Positions 26,235-34,200 of a DNA stretch of 64,000 nt are shown here, piece after piece. The translations under genes and the position numbers were made by a program. The notes under the pieces were generated by a model. It saw only the letters and a program-made list of their open reading frames with translations, was not told the DNA's origin and searched no databases. Origin of the DNA: Micromonospora rifamycinica (GTDB lineage: Bacteria > Actinomycetota > Actinomycetes > Mycobacteriales > Micromonosporaceae); NCBI RefSeq assembly GCF_900090265.1, contig NZ_LT607752.1:6268001-6332000 (forward strand), read 5' to 3'. Position 1 is the stretch's first letter, and each line of letters opens with the position of its first letter.

Positions 26235-26954
26235 TCACGGTTGCGGGTCACCCTCGGCGACCCAGCCCAGCACCGACCGGTCGCCGACCACGGCGCGCAC
26301 CTCGAAGCGCGCGAACAACTCCTCCGCGTACCACCCTTCGGTGGGGGTGCGGGTGATCGCCGCCCGGTGCTCCGGGTGACGGTACGCGAAGGCCACGAGG
26401 TCCGTCGGGTCGCGCCACACGCTGACCGTGCCCTGCCAGCCGAGCGGCGCCTCGCCGACGCCGAACCGGGCGAGCAGCCCCGGCGCGGCGTGCAGCGCGG
26501 CGGCGACCGGCGGGACGGCCCGCCAGAAGGTGAGCGCCCGGCGGGGGCGCAGCCGGGCCCGGGTCAGCGCCAGCACCGGCCCGTCGACCCGGCCGCCCGC
26601 CGGCTCGCCGAACGGCCGCCGGCCCGACCACGCGCCCCGGCTGGTCACCGGGCGCAACTCCAGCCGCGCCGACGCCTGGGCGATCCGGGCCCAGGAGCGG
26701 CCGACCGGGGAGGCGTCGAAGCCGGCCGCCGCGGCGGGGGAGTCCCACACCACCAGCGCGGCCCACCGGGTGAGGTCGGCGTCCCCCGGGCCGAAGCCGG
26801 TGCCGGTCCCGGTGCCGAGCAGCTTGCCGAACCGTACGCCGGGGGTGCGCCGCAGCTGCCACGGATGCCGGGCCATCCGGGCCAATGCCCGCCCGACGGC
26901 GGCCCGGGGCACCCGCCACACGTGCAGGGTGACCAGCTCCGGGGTGGTGTTCAC
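26235..26954 (-). CDS. CrtA-like (spheroidene monooxygenase family) protein
   Basis: A 239-residue protein whose segments match what I know of spheroidene monooxygenase: FGKLLGTGTGTGF, RPVTSRGAWSGRRPF, LTRARLRPRRALTFWRAVP, GVGEAPLGWQGTVSVW and EGWYAEELFARFEV. CrtA is a haem protein that puts a keto group at C-2 of acyclic carotenoids. With CruF and the desaturase in the operon, a keto-modified glycosylated acyclic carotenoid is a reasonable product (inference). GTG 26954 overlaps the stop of the YbaK gene (GTGA). Confidence 0.8.
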   Translation of the reverse strand: MNTTPELVTLHVWRVPRAAVGRALARMARHPWQLRRTPGVRFGKLLGTGTGTGFGPGDADLTRWAALVVWDSPAAAAGFDASPVGRSWARIAQASARLELRPVTSRGAWSGRRPFGEPAGGRVDGPVLALTRARLRPRRALTFWRAVPPVAAALHAAPGLLARFGVGEAPLGWQGTVSVWRDPTDLVAFAYRHPEHRAAITRTPTEGWYAEELFARFEVRAVVGDRSVLGWVAEGDPQP

Positions 26955-27439
26955 GCCACCTCGGCGGGGGTGCCGCCGGTGATCCGCAGCAGCTCCGGGT
27001 AGGTGGTGGGGAAGACCGCCTGCGGTACGCCACCGGCGGCCCACACCTCGGGGTGGCCGGCCAGGGCGGTGTCGACCAGGGTGCGCAGCGGCCCGGGGTG
27101 GCCGACCGGGGCGACCCCGCCGATCACCTGCCCGGTGTGCTGCCGGACGAACTCGGGGGTGGCCCGGCGCAGGTGGGTCACCCCGAGATGGGCGGCCAGG
27201 CCGGCGGTGTCCACCCGGTGAGCGCCCGAGGTGAGCACCAGCAGTGGGGTGCCGTCGGCGTCGAAGACCAGCGAGTTGGCGATCGCGCCGACGTGGACGC
27301 CGAGCGCGGCGGCCGCCGCGGCGGCGGTGTGCACCGCCTCGGGCAGCAACCGGACCCGGCTGGGGGAGCCGGACCCGTCCCGCGCGCCCGCGTCGTCGAG
27401 CGCCCGCTGCACCGCCTGCACGTTCGGGTGTGACTGCAT
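26951..27439 (-). CDS. YbaK/EbsC family aminoacyl-tRNA deacylase
   Basis: A 162-residue protein of the prolyl-tRNA editing fold: ALGVHVGAIANSLVFDADG, the conserved lysine position replaced here in the NSLVF region, then GQVIGGVAPVGHP and VDTALAGHPEVWAAGG. Relatives hydrolyse mischarged Cys- or Ala-tRNAPro. It is the first gene of the leftward carotenoid-like operon by a four-base overlap, although no functional link is known. ATG 27439 is used; the longer frame has no support. Confidence 0.85.
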   Translation of the reverse strand: MQSHPNVQAVQRALDDAGARDGSGSPSRVRLLPEAVHTAAAAAAALGVHVGAIANSLVFDADGTPLLVLTSGAHRVDTAGLAAHLGVTHLRRATPEFVRQHTGQVIGGVAPVGHPGPLRTLVDTALAGHPEVWAAGGVPQAVFPTTYPELLRITGGTPAEVA

Positions 27440-27595
27440 GGGGCCATTCTCCCCGGTGCCGTCGGTGCTGCGGCATCCGGTCCCGGGTGGGCGCCCGAGC
27501 ACCCCGCACCCGGCCGCACCCCCACCGGCGCGCGGTCCGGTCCCGCCGCTGCCGGGTGCGGGCGGGGCTCCAACCTGGCACGCCGTACGTCACCG

Positions 27596-27652
27596 TTGCG
27601 TTTTCGTCGGGGGCAGGGTGTACTGTCAGAGCAGTTAGAACGAGTGTTCGAT
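27596..27652 (+). promoter_or_regulatory. SOS promoter with LexA box
   Basis: TTGCGT at 27596-27601 and TACTGT at 27621-27626 (19-base spacer) are a plausible promoter. The LexA-type box TTAGAACGAGTGTTCGAT lies at 27635-27652 with the conserved GAAC-N4-GTTC core at 27638-27649, over the expected start of transcription. Actinobacterial LexA boxes have the same CGAACnnnnGTTCG core. It should govern the rightward mutagenesis genes; the leftward YbaK operon is 200 bases away and a less likely target. Confidence 0.8.
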
Positions 27653-27776
27653 TCACTCGCACACCCGTTCCAACGTCCCCGGGGGCGGTGTTTCGCGGCG
27701 CCGACCCGGGCAGGTGCGGTTTCGCGGACCGCACCGGGGTTCCGGGCAGTCGCGAGCCCGGTCCCGTCAAGGCAGG

Positions 27777-27817
27777 TCGTCGCCCGCCGCCCACGACCCC
27801 CGGGCGGCGGGCGACGA
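27777..27817 (+). terminator. Very stable hairpin in the SOS leader
   Basis: Arms 27777-27792 and 27802-27817 pair perfectly over 16 bases, nearly all G:C, with a nine-base loop. It lies 125 bases downstream of the LexA box and 160 bases before the next gene, so it could end or pause transcripts from the SOS promoter. Confidence 0.6.
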
Positions 27818-27829
27818 ACCCGCCGGTTC

Positions 27830-27872
27830 GCCGGCCGGGTGTGGTGTGGGGAAGCGTCCACACCCGGCCGGC
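27830..27872 (+). terminator. Second stable hairpin in the SOS leader
   Basis: Arms 27830-27844 and 27858-27872 pair perfectly over 15 bases with a 13-base loop. A third, smaller hairpin (27919-27925 with 27931-27937, five-base loop) follows before the HEPN gene. There is no U tract after any of them. Confidence 0.55.
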
Positions 27873-27975
27873 CCCTATCGGTGCGCCTTCCTCCGCACCA
27901 CCCGCCCGGGCGTCGCGCCGGTGGAGTCCCTCCACCGTGCGTTCCGCCCGACCCGGTCACGCGGAGGAGACAGTC

Positions 27976-28425
27976 ATGCCGACCAACCCGGCCCAGGCGC
28001 CGACGGTGCCCGCGCACGTGCTGCCGCACCGCACCCCGACCCAACTCCTCGCGGTGGCCCGACGGGGGCTGGCCGAGGCCGCCCAGACCCGCCCCGACGG
28101 GTTGCGTTACGCCGCCGCCCACCTGGCCGCGCTGCGCGCCGCCGCCGCCCTGCTGGCGGCCCGTGCCCGGCCCGCACCCAGCCGGCGACGCCGGATCACC
28201 AGCGTCTGGGTGCTGCTCGCCAGCGTCGCCCCCGAGCTGGACGAGTGGTCCCGGCACTTCGCCGCCGCCGCCGGCAAGCGGGCCGCCGCCGAGGCCGGCA
28301 TACCCCGGGTGGTGAACGCCCGGGAGGCCGACGACCTGCTCCGGGCCGCCGAGCAGTTCGTGGCGGTGGTGGAGCAGGCCCTCGGCCTGACCCACCAGCC
28401 CGCCCTCGACGGCCTCGCCGCCTGA
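27976..28425 (+). CDS. SAV_6107-type HEPN domain protein
   Basis: A 149-residue helical protein (LLAVARRGLAEAAQTRPDGL, YAAAHLAALRAAAALLAARA, WVLLASVAPELDEWSRHFAAA, AREADDLLRAAEQFVAVVEQ) matching the HEPN-like family named after S. avermitilis SAV_6107, which accompanies imuA'-imuB-dnaE2 in actinobacteria. HEPN domains often act in RNA cleavage or nucleotide binding; the role here is unknown. ATG 27976 has GGAGGAGA seven bases upstream. A 9-base GC hairpin (28454-28462 with 28489-28497) separates it from imuA'. Confidence 0.85.
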   Translation: MPTNPAQAPTVPAHVLPHRTPTQLLAVARRGLAEAAQTRPDGLRYAAAHLAALRAAAALLAARARPAPSRRRRITSVWVLLASVAPELDEWSRHFAAAAGKRAAAEAGIPRVVNAREADDLLRAAEQFVAVVEQALGLTHQPALDGLAA

Positions 28426-28453
28426 CCCGCTTCGCCGGTCGAGTCGGCGGGGC

Positions 28454-28497
28454 CGCGGCCGGCTCGCCGCCCGGGGGGAACAGCTGACCCGGCCGCG
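28454..28497 (+). terminator. Hairpin between the HEPN gene and imuA'
   Basis: Nine-base perfect arms of G and C with a 26-base loop, 28 bases after the HEPN stop. It may partly separate the HEPN gene from the polymerase genes. Confidence 0.35.
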
Positions 28498-28569
28498 TCC
28501 CGGTCCCCGCCGGCCCGCCGTCCGACGCACAACCTGATCCGAGTAACGACACGACGGGGGGCTGGTCCG

Positions 28570-29307
28570 ATGGCGGGCCGCATGGTGGTCGGTTCCGCCG
28601 CACTGGCCGCTCTGGTACGCCCGGCGAGCGCGCCGGACCCGACGGGCGGCCACCGGGTGCTCCCGGTGGCACCCGAGCTGACCGGCCTGCTGCCGCACCG
28701 GGGACTACGCCGGGGCAGCACGGTCGCCGTCACCACCGGCCAGCCCCGGCACAGTGGTGGCACCTCCCTGGTGCTGGCGTTGCTCGCCGAGGCGTCCCGG
28801 GCCGGGTCGTGGTGCGCGGTCGTCGGGGTGCCCACCTTCGGTGCCGGTGCCGCCGCCGAGGCCGGCATCGCCCTGGACCGCCTGGCCCTGGTGCCCCATC
28901 CCGGCCCGGAATGGCCCACCGTGGTCGCCGCCCTGATCGACGGGGTCGACGTGGTGGTGACCGCCGTGCCGCACGCCGTCTCCGCCCCGGTCGCCGACCG
29001 GTTGGCCGCGCGGGCACGGCAACGCGGCTGCGTGCTCGTCCCGTACGGTCGCTGGGCCGGTGCGGACGTCACCCTCCAGGTGGTCCGGGGAGTCTGGGCG
29101 GGGCTCGGTCCGGGCCGGGGCCGGTTGCGCCGCCGGGAGGTCACCGTATCGGCCCGCGGGCGCGGGGCGGCGGCCCGCCCGAAGGAGATCACCATGTGGT
29201 TGCCCGGAGACGGGTCCACCCGGATCATCCCGCGGGCCGGGTCGACCGGCCCGTCCGGGTCCACCGCCGGGGCCCGGCCGGGCGGGTTGGCCGTGGTCGG
29301 GCCGTGA
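28570..29307 (+). CDS. imuA: ImuA'-type RecA-like accessory mutagenesis protein
   Basis: A 245-residue protein with a degenerate RecA-like core: LRRGSTVAVTTGQPRHSGGT occupies the Walker A position but lacks the GKT sequence, followed by SLVLALLAEASRAGSWCAVV. Its gene precedes imuB, as in mycobacterial and other actinobacterial mutasome loci, where ImuA' and ImuB help the polymerase DnaE2 copy damaged DNA. The C-terminal third is Gly/Arg-rich and probably disordered. ATG 28570 is used; no strong ribosome site is seen. Its TGA overlaps the imuB start. Confidence 0.85.
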   Translation: MAGRMVVGSAALAALVRPASAPDPTGGHRVLPVAPELTGLLPHRGLRRGSTVAVTTGQPRHSGGTSLVLALLAEASRAGSWCAVVGVPTFGAGAAAEAGIALDRLALVPHPGPEWPTVVAALIDGVDVVVTAVPHAVSAPVADRLAARARQRGCVLVPYGRWAGADVTLQVVRGVWAGLGPGRGRLRRREVTVSARGRGAAARPKEITMWLPGDGSTRIIPRAGSTGPSGSTAGARPGGLAVVGP

Positions 29308-30914
29308 CCCGTACGCCGGTACGCACCATGCTGCTCTGGTGTCCGGACTGGCCGGTGCTCGCCGTCGAGATCGTCGACGGGGTACCCGCCACCGGCCCGG
29401 TGGCCGTGCTGCACGCCAACCGGGTGGTGGCCTGTTCGGCGCCGGCCCGCGCAGCCGGGGTGCGCCGGGGCCTACGCCGACGGGAGGCGCAGGGGCGCTG
29501 CCCTTCGCTGACCGTCGTGGACCACGACCCCGGTCGGGACGCCCGTGCCTTCGAACCGGTCGTCGCCGCGGTCGAGGAGGTCGTCGCCGCGGTCGAGGTG
29601 GTCCGCCCCGGTGTCTGCGCGTTCGCCGCCCGAGGACCCGCCCGCCACCTCGGCGGTGAGGAGGCCGCCGCCGAACGGATCGTGGAACAGGTCGCCCAGG
29701 CCTGCGCGGTGGAGAGCCAGATCGGCATCGCCGACGGGGTCTTCGCCGCCGGTCTCGCCGCGCGGACCGGGCAGGTGGTGCCCCCGGGCGGTACGCCGGG
29801 ATTCCTGGCCGGGCTGCCCGTCGAGGCGATCGGCCGACCGGCGCTGGCCGACCTGCTGCGCCGGCTCGGCGTACGGACCCTGGGCGACTTCGCCGCGCTG
29901 CCCGCCGGTGACGTGCTGGCCCGGTTCGGCTTCGACGGGGCGCTCGCCCACCGGCTCGCCGCCGGGTACGACCACCGGCCGCTCGCCGTCCGGCAGCCGC
30001 CCGCCGACCTGACGGTCACCGCCCACCACGACGAGCCCCTCGACCGGGTCGACGCGGCGGCCTTCGCGGCCCGGATGCTGGCCGAGCGGCTGCACGACCG
30101 GCTGGCGGGGCACGGGCTGGCCTGTACCCGGCTCGGCATCGAGGCGGTCACCGCACACGGCCAGGAACTGCACCGGGTGTGGCGGCACGACGGGCTGCTC
30201 ACCGCCGCCGCCATCGCCGACCGGGTGCGCTGGCAGCTCGACGGCTGGCTCTCCGGCAGCACCGGTCGACCCGGTGCCCGCCCGGCCCGACCCACCGCCG
30301 GAATCGTCCGGCTGCGGCTGATCCCCGACGGGCTGCTGGCTCAGGGTGGTCTGCAACCCGGCCTGTGGGGGGAGGCCGGTGCGGAACGGGACCGGGCGCA
30401 CCGGGCGTTGAGCCGGGTGCAGGGCATCCTCGGCCCGGAGGCGGTGGTCACCGCCGTGCTGGGCGGCGGCCGGTCCCCGGCCGACCAGACCCGTCTGGTC
30501 CCGTGGGGCGACGAACGACTGCCCACCCGCCCCGGCCCGCCCCCGCTGCCGGACACACTCCCGCTGCCGGGTGGGCTGTCTGCGGCGCCGCCCTGGCCGG
30601 GACGGCTGCCGCCGCCCGCGCCGGCCGTGGTGCTGTCCGTTCCGCTCGCCGCGACCGTGCACGACGCCGCCGGGGAGCCGGTGGTGGTCAGCGCACGGCT
30701 GGTGGTCAGCGCCGCCCCCGCCCGCCTCTGCGTCGGCGGTAGCGACCCGGCGGAGATCGTCGGCTGGTCCGGTCCGTGGCCGCTGGACGAACGGTGGTGG
30801 GTGCCCACCGAGGCCCATCGCCGGGCCCGGTTCCAGGTCTGCCTGGCCGACGGCGCCGCCCTCCTGCTGGCCGTCCAGGCGGGCCGGTGGCTGGTGGAGG
30901 CGATCTATGACTGA
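29304..30914 (+). CDS. imuB: ImuB, catalytically inactive Y-family polymerase homologue
   Basis: A 536-residue Y-family-like protein with the little-finger and helix-hairpin regions recognisable (AGLPVEAIGRPALADLLRRLGVRTLGDFAAL). The catalytic carboxylates of true Y-family enzymes, as seen in DinB of this window (DMDAF, SLDEAF), are missing here: the equivalents read WCPDWPV and CAFAARG. ImuB acts as an adaptor that links ImuA', DnaE2 and the beta clamp. GTG 29304 overlaps the imuA' stop (GTGA); ATG 29328 is an alternative start. Confidence 0.92.
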   Translation: MTRTPVRTMLLWCPDWPVLAVEIVDGVPATGPVAVLHANRVVACSAPARAAGVRRGLRRREAQGRCPSLTVVDHDPGRDARAFEPVVAAVEEVVAAVEVVRPGVCAFAARGPARHLGGEEAAAERIVEQVAQACAVESQIGIADGVFAAGLAARTGQVVPPGGTPGFLAGLPVEAIGRPALADLLRRLGVRTLGDFAALPAGDVLARFGFDGALAHRLAAGYDHRPLAVRQPPADLTVTAHHDEPLDRVDAAAFAARMLAERLHDRLAGHGLACTRLGIEAVTAHGQELHRVWRHDGLLTAAAIADRVRWQLDGWLSGSTGRPGARPARPTAGIVRLRLIPDGLLAQGGLQPGLWGEAGAERDRAHRALSRVQGILGPEAVVTAVLGGGRSPADQTRLVPWGDERLPTRPGPPPLPDTLPLPGGLSAAPPWPGRLPPPAPAVVLSVPLAATVHDAAGEPVVVSARLVVSAAPARLCVGGSDPAEIVGWSGPWPLDERWWVPTEAHRRARFQVCLADGAALLLAVQAGRWLVEAIYD

Positions 30915-31005
30915 CCGGTGGTCTGGTTCGCGTGGGGCCGCGTCGGGTGGGGTTGGGCCGGGCCGGGTCGCGTCGGGTTGGGCCGGGTCTCAGGGTTGTT
31001 TCCTC

Positions 31006-31057
31006 ATGAGTGGTATGCCGCTGAGGCATATTTATGCCTCAGCGGCATACCACTCAT
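31006..31057. repeat. 52-base perfect palindrome, nested
   Basis: Arms 31006-31030 and 31033-31057 are exact 25-base reverse complements with only TT between them. Each arm also contains its own smaller inverted repeat, TATGCC-N5-GGCATA, so the element has four TATGCC/GGCATA half-sites. It is AT-richer than everything around it. It lies 92 bases after imuB and 199 bases before dnaE2. It could be a terminator, an operator for a dimeric or tetrameric regulator, or a cruciform; the sequence cannot decide. Confidence 0.85.
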
Positions 31058-31127
31058 CGGAGAAACCACTCCTGTCGGCGGTGACCCTGCCGCGCCACGC
31101 GCCCTGCGCCGCAAGAACGACCCGTCG

Positions 31128-31255
31128 CGTCAGGGCGGCCTGCGCCGTCAGGGCGGCGTGCACCGTTGGGGCGGGGCGAGCTGCACCGACAGGGTGGCCT
31201 GCACCGTGGGGGCGGCCTGTGCCGCGGGGACGGCGGGCACGGCGGGGGCGGCTGG
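31128..31255 (+). repeat. Degenerate 18-base tandem repeat ahead of dnaE2
   Basis: Seven units beginning CGTCAGGGCGGCCTGCGC run from 31128 to the base before the dnaE2 ATG; the third has five extra bases and the last is cut short. The units are multiples of three and keep an open frame with dnaE2 from 31166, so an N-terminal extension of the polymerase is possible but not supported by family starts. Confidence 0.75.
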
Positions 31256-34200
31256 ATGAGCTTCCATAATCCGAAGCTGCCCTGGTCGGAGCTGGAGCGG
31301 GTGCTGTCCGGACGGCCTGCCGACGGCAGCGCGGGTGACCGTTCCCTGGACGGAGGTTCCCCCGGCGAGCGTTCCCCGGGTGACCGGTTCCAGGACGGTG
31401 GGCCTCGGGGCGACCGGTTCCAGGACAGTGGGCCTCGGGGCGGCCGGTTCCAGGACGGTGGGCCTCGGGGCGGCCGGTCCCGGGAGGACGGGCCGGATGG
31501 CCGGCGGCGGACGGACCGGCACCTGCACGTGGTGGATCCGCTCGCCGACGCCGACGGTGGCGACTCGCCGGCCTGGAGCCGGCACCGCGAGCGGTACACG
31601 CCTGTCGGGCTGACCCGACCGGACGGCGCGGTGCCCTACGCCGAGTTGCACGCGCACACCAACTTCAGCTTCCTCGACGGGGCGAGTCATCCGGAGGAAC
31701 TGGCCGAGGAGGCCGTCCGGTTGGGGTTGACCGCGCTCGCCGTGACCGACCACGACGGGTTCTACGGGGTGGTCCGGTTCGCCGAGGCGGCCGGTGCGCT
31801 AGGCCTGCCGACGGTCTTCGGCGCGGAGCTGTCGCTGGGGCTGCCCGGCCCGCAGCAGGGCGAACCGGACCCGCTGGGCCGGCACCTGCTGGTGCTGGCC
31901 CACGGCCACGAGGGGTACGCCCGACTCGCGTCGGTCATCTCCCGGGCACAGCTACGCGGCGGGGAGAAGGGTCGCCCGGTCTACGGTGACCTGGAGGAGC
32001 TCGCCGCCGAGCTGCGGGACCACGTGCTGGTGCTGACCGGCTGCCGCAAGGGGCACGTGCCGGCGGCGCTGCTCACCGAGGGGGTCGACGCGGCGGCCCG
32101 GGAGCTGGACCGGCTCACCGCGCTGTTCGGCGCGGAGACGGTGGCGGTGGAGCTGACCGACCACGGGCACCCGGTCGACGCCGACCGTAACGACGCCCTC
32201 GCCGAGCTGGCCGCCGCCACCGGGCTACCCACCGTGGCCAGCAACAACGTGCACTACGCCAGCCCGGGGCGGCGACGGCTGGCGACCACCCTGGCCGCCG
32301 TACGGGCCCGGCGCAGCCTGGACGAGATCGACGGCTGGCTGCCCGCCGCGGCCACCGCCCACCTGCGCAGCGGCGCGGAGATGGCGGCCCGGTTCGCCGG
32401 GTACCCGGGTGCGGTGTCCCGGGCCGCCGGGTTCGGCGCGGAACTCGCCTTCGACCTGCACCTGGTCGCGCCCCGGCTGCCGGCGTACCCGGTGCCGGCG
32501 GGGCACACCGAGATGAGCTGGCTGCGCCACCTCACGCTGGCCGGGGCGCACGAGCGCTACGGCCCGCCCGGGGCGCACCCGGAGGCGTACGGGCAGCTGG
32601 AACACGAGCTGCGGATGATCGACGAGCTGGGCTTCCCCGGCTACTTCCTGGTGGTCTACGACATCGTGGCGTTCTGTCGCGCGCAGGACATCTACTGCCA
32701 GGGCCGGGGTTCGGCGGCCAACTCGGCGGTCTGCTACGCGCTGCGGATCACCAACGTGGACGCGGTACGGCACCGGCTGCTGTTCGAGCGGTTCCTCGCC
32801 CCGGAACGCGACGGGCCACCCGACATCGACGTGGACATCGAGTCCGACCGGCGGGAGGAGGTGATCCAGCACGTCTACGCCCGGTACGGCCGGGAGCACA
32901 CCGCCCAGGTCGCCAACGTCATCTCGTACCGGCCCCGGTCGGCGGTGCGGGACGTGGCGAAGGCGTTCGGCTACTCGCCCGGGCAGCAGGACGCCTGGAG
33001 CAAACAGATCGACCGCTGGGGCTCGGTCGCGGCGGTGGACGTCGAGGGCATCCCCGAGCAGGTGGTGGCGTACGCCGACGAGTTGCAGACGTTCCCCCGG
33101 CACCTGGGCATCCACTCCGGTGGCATGGTGATCTGCGACCGGCCGGTGATCGAGGTGTGCCCGGTGGAGTGGGGGCGGATGCCCGGCCGCAGCGTGCTCC
33201 AGTGGGACAAGGACGACTGCGCGGCCGTCGGGCTGGTCAAGTTTGACCTGCTCGGCCTGGGCATGCTGTCGGCCCTGCACTACGGCTACGACCTGATCGG
33301 CCAGAGCCTCGACCTGGGTGACATGACGCTGGACGACCCCGAGGTCTACGAGATGCTCTGCCGGGCCGACTCGGTGGGGGTGTTCCAGGTGGAGAGCCGC
33401 GCCCAGATGGCCACCCTGCCCCGGTTGAAACCGCGCGAGTTCTACGACCTGGTGGTGGAGGTGGCGCTGATCCGGCCCGGCCCGATCCAGGGCGGTTCGG
33501 TGCACCCGTACATCAGGCGCAAGAACGGCCAGGAGCCGGTGACGTACCCGCACCCGCTGATGCGCAACGCGCTGGAGAAGACCCTCGGCGTGCCGCTGTT
33601 CCAGGAGCAGCTCATGCAGCTCGCCATCGACCTGGCCGGCTTCGACGCCGCCGGAGCCGACCAGTTGCGTCGGGCGATGGGGGCGAAACGGTCGGTGCAG
33701 CGGATGGCGCAGCTCGCCGACCGGCTCTACGCCGGGATGGCCGAGCGGGGGATCACCGGCGAGCTGGCCGACGACGTGTACCGCAAGCTCACCGCGTTCG
33801 CCAGCTACGGCTTCCCGGAGAGCCACGCGATGAGTTTCGCCTACCTGGTGTACGCCAGCTCGTGGCTCAAGCGCCATCATCCGGCGGCGTTCCTGGCCGC
33901 CCTGCTCAACGCCCAGCCGATGGGGTTCTACGCGCCGCAGACCCTGGTCGACGACGCCCGCCGGCACGGCGTCGAGGTCCGCCGGCCGGACGTCAACGCC
34001 AGCGGGGCGGGGGCGGTGCTGGAGTCCACGCCGGAAACACGCTGGGGGAGTGTGCCGGGGGAGCCGCCGCACGCCTGGGGGCTGGGCGGGCCGGCGGTCC
34101 GGCTCGGGCTGGGCGGTGTCCGTACCCTCGGCGACGACGTGGCCGAGCGGATCGAGGCGGAGCGGACGGCGCACGGGGCGTACCGGGACATGCCGGATCT

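Noticed and set aside
27642..27658. tRNA T-arm lookalike: GAGTG, a seven-base TTCGATT loop, CACTC
   Set aside because: An acceptor-like pairing exists upstream but only 18 bases separate it from the arm, so no D and anticodon arms fit. The similarity arises from the LexA box and its flank.
31166..31255. N-terminal extension of DnaE2 through the 18-base repeats
   Set aside because: The family start MSFHNP at 31256 with a G-rich ribosome site is the better choice; the repeat peptide resembles nothing.
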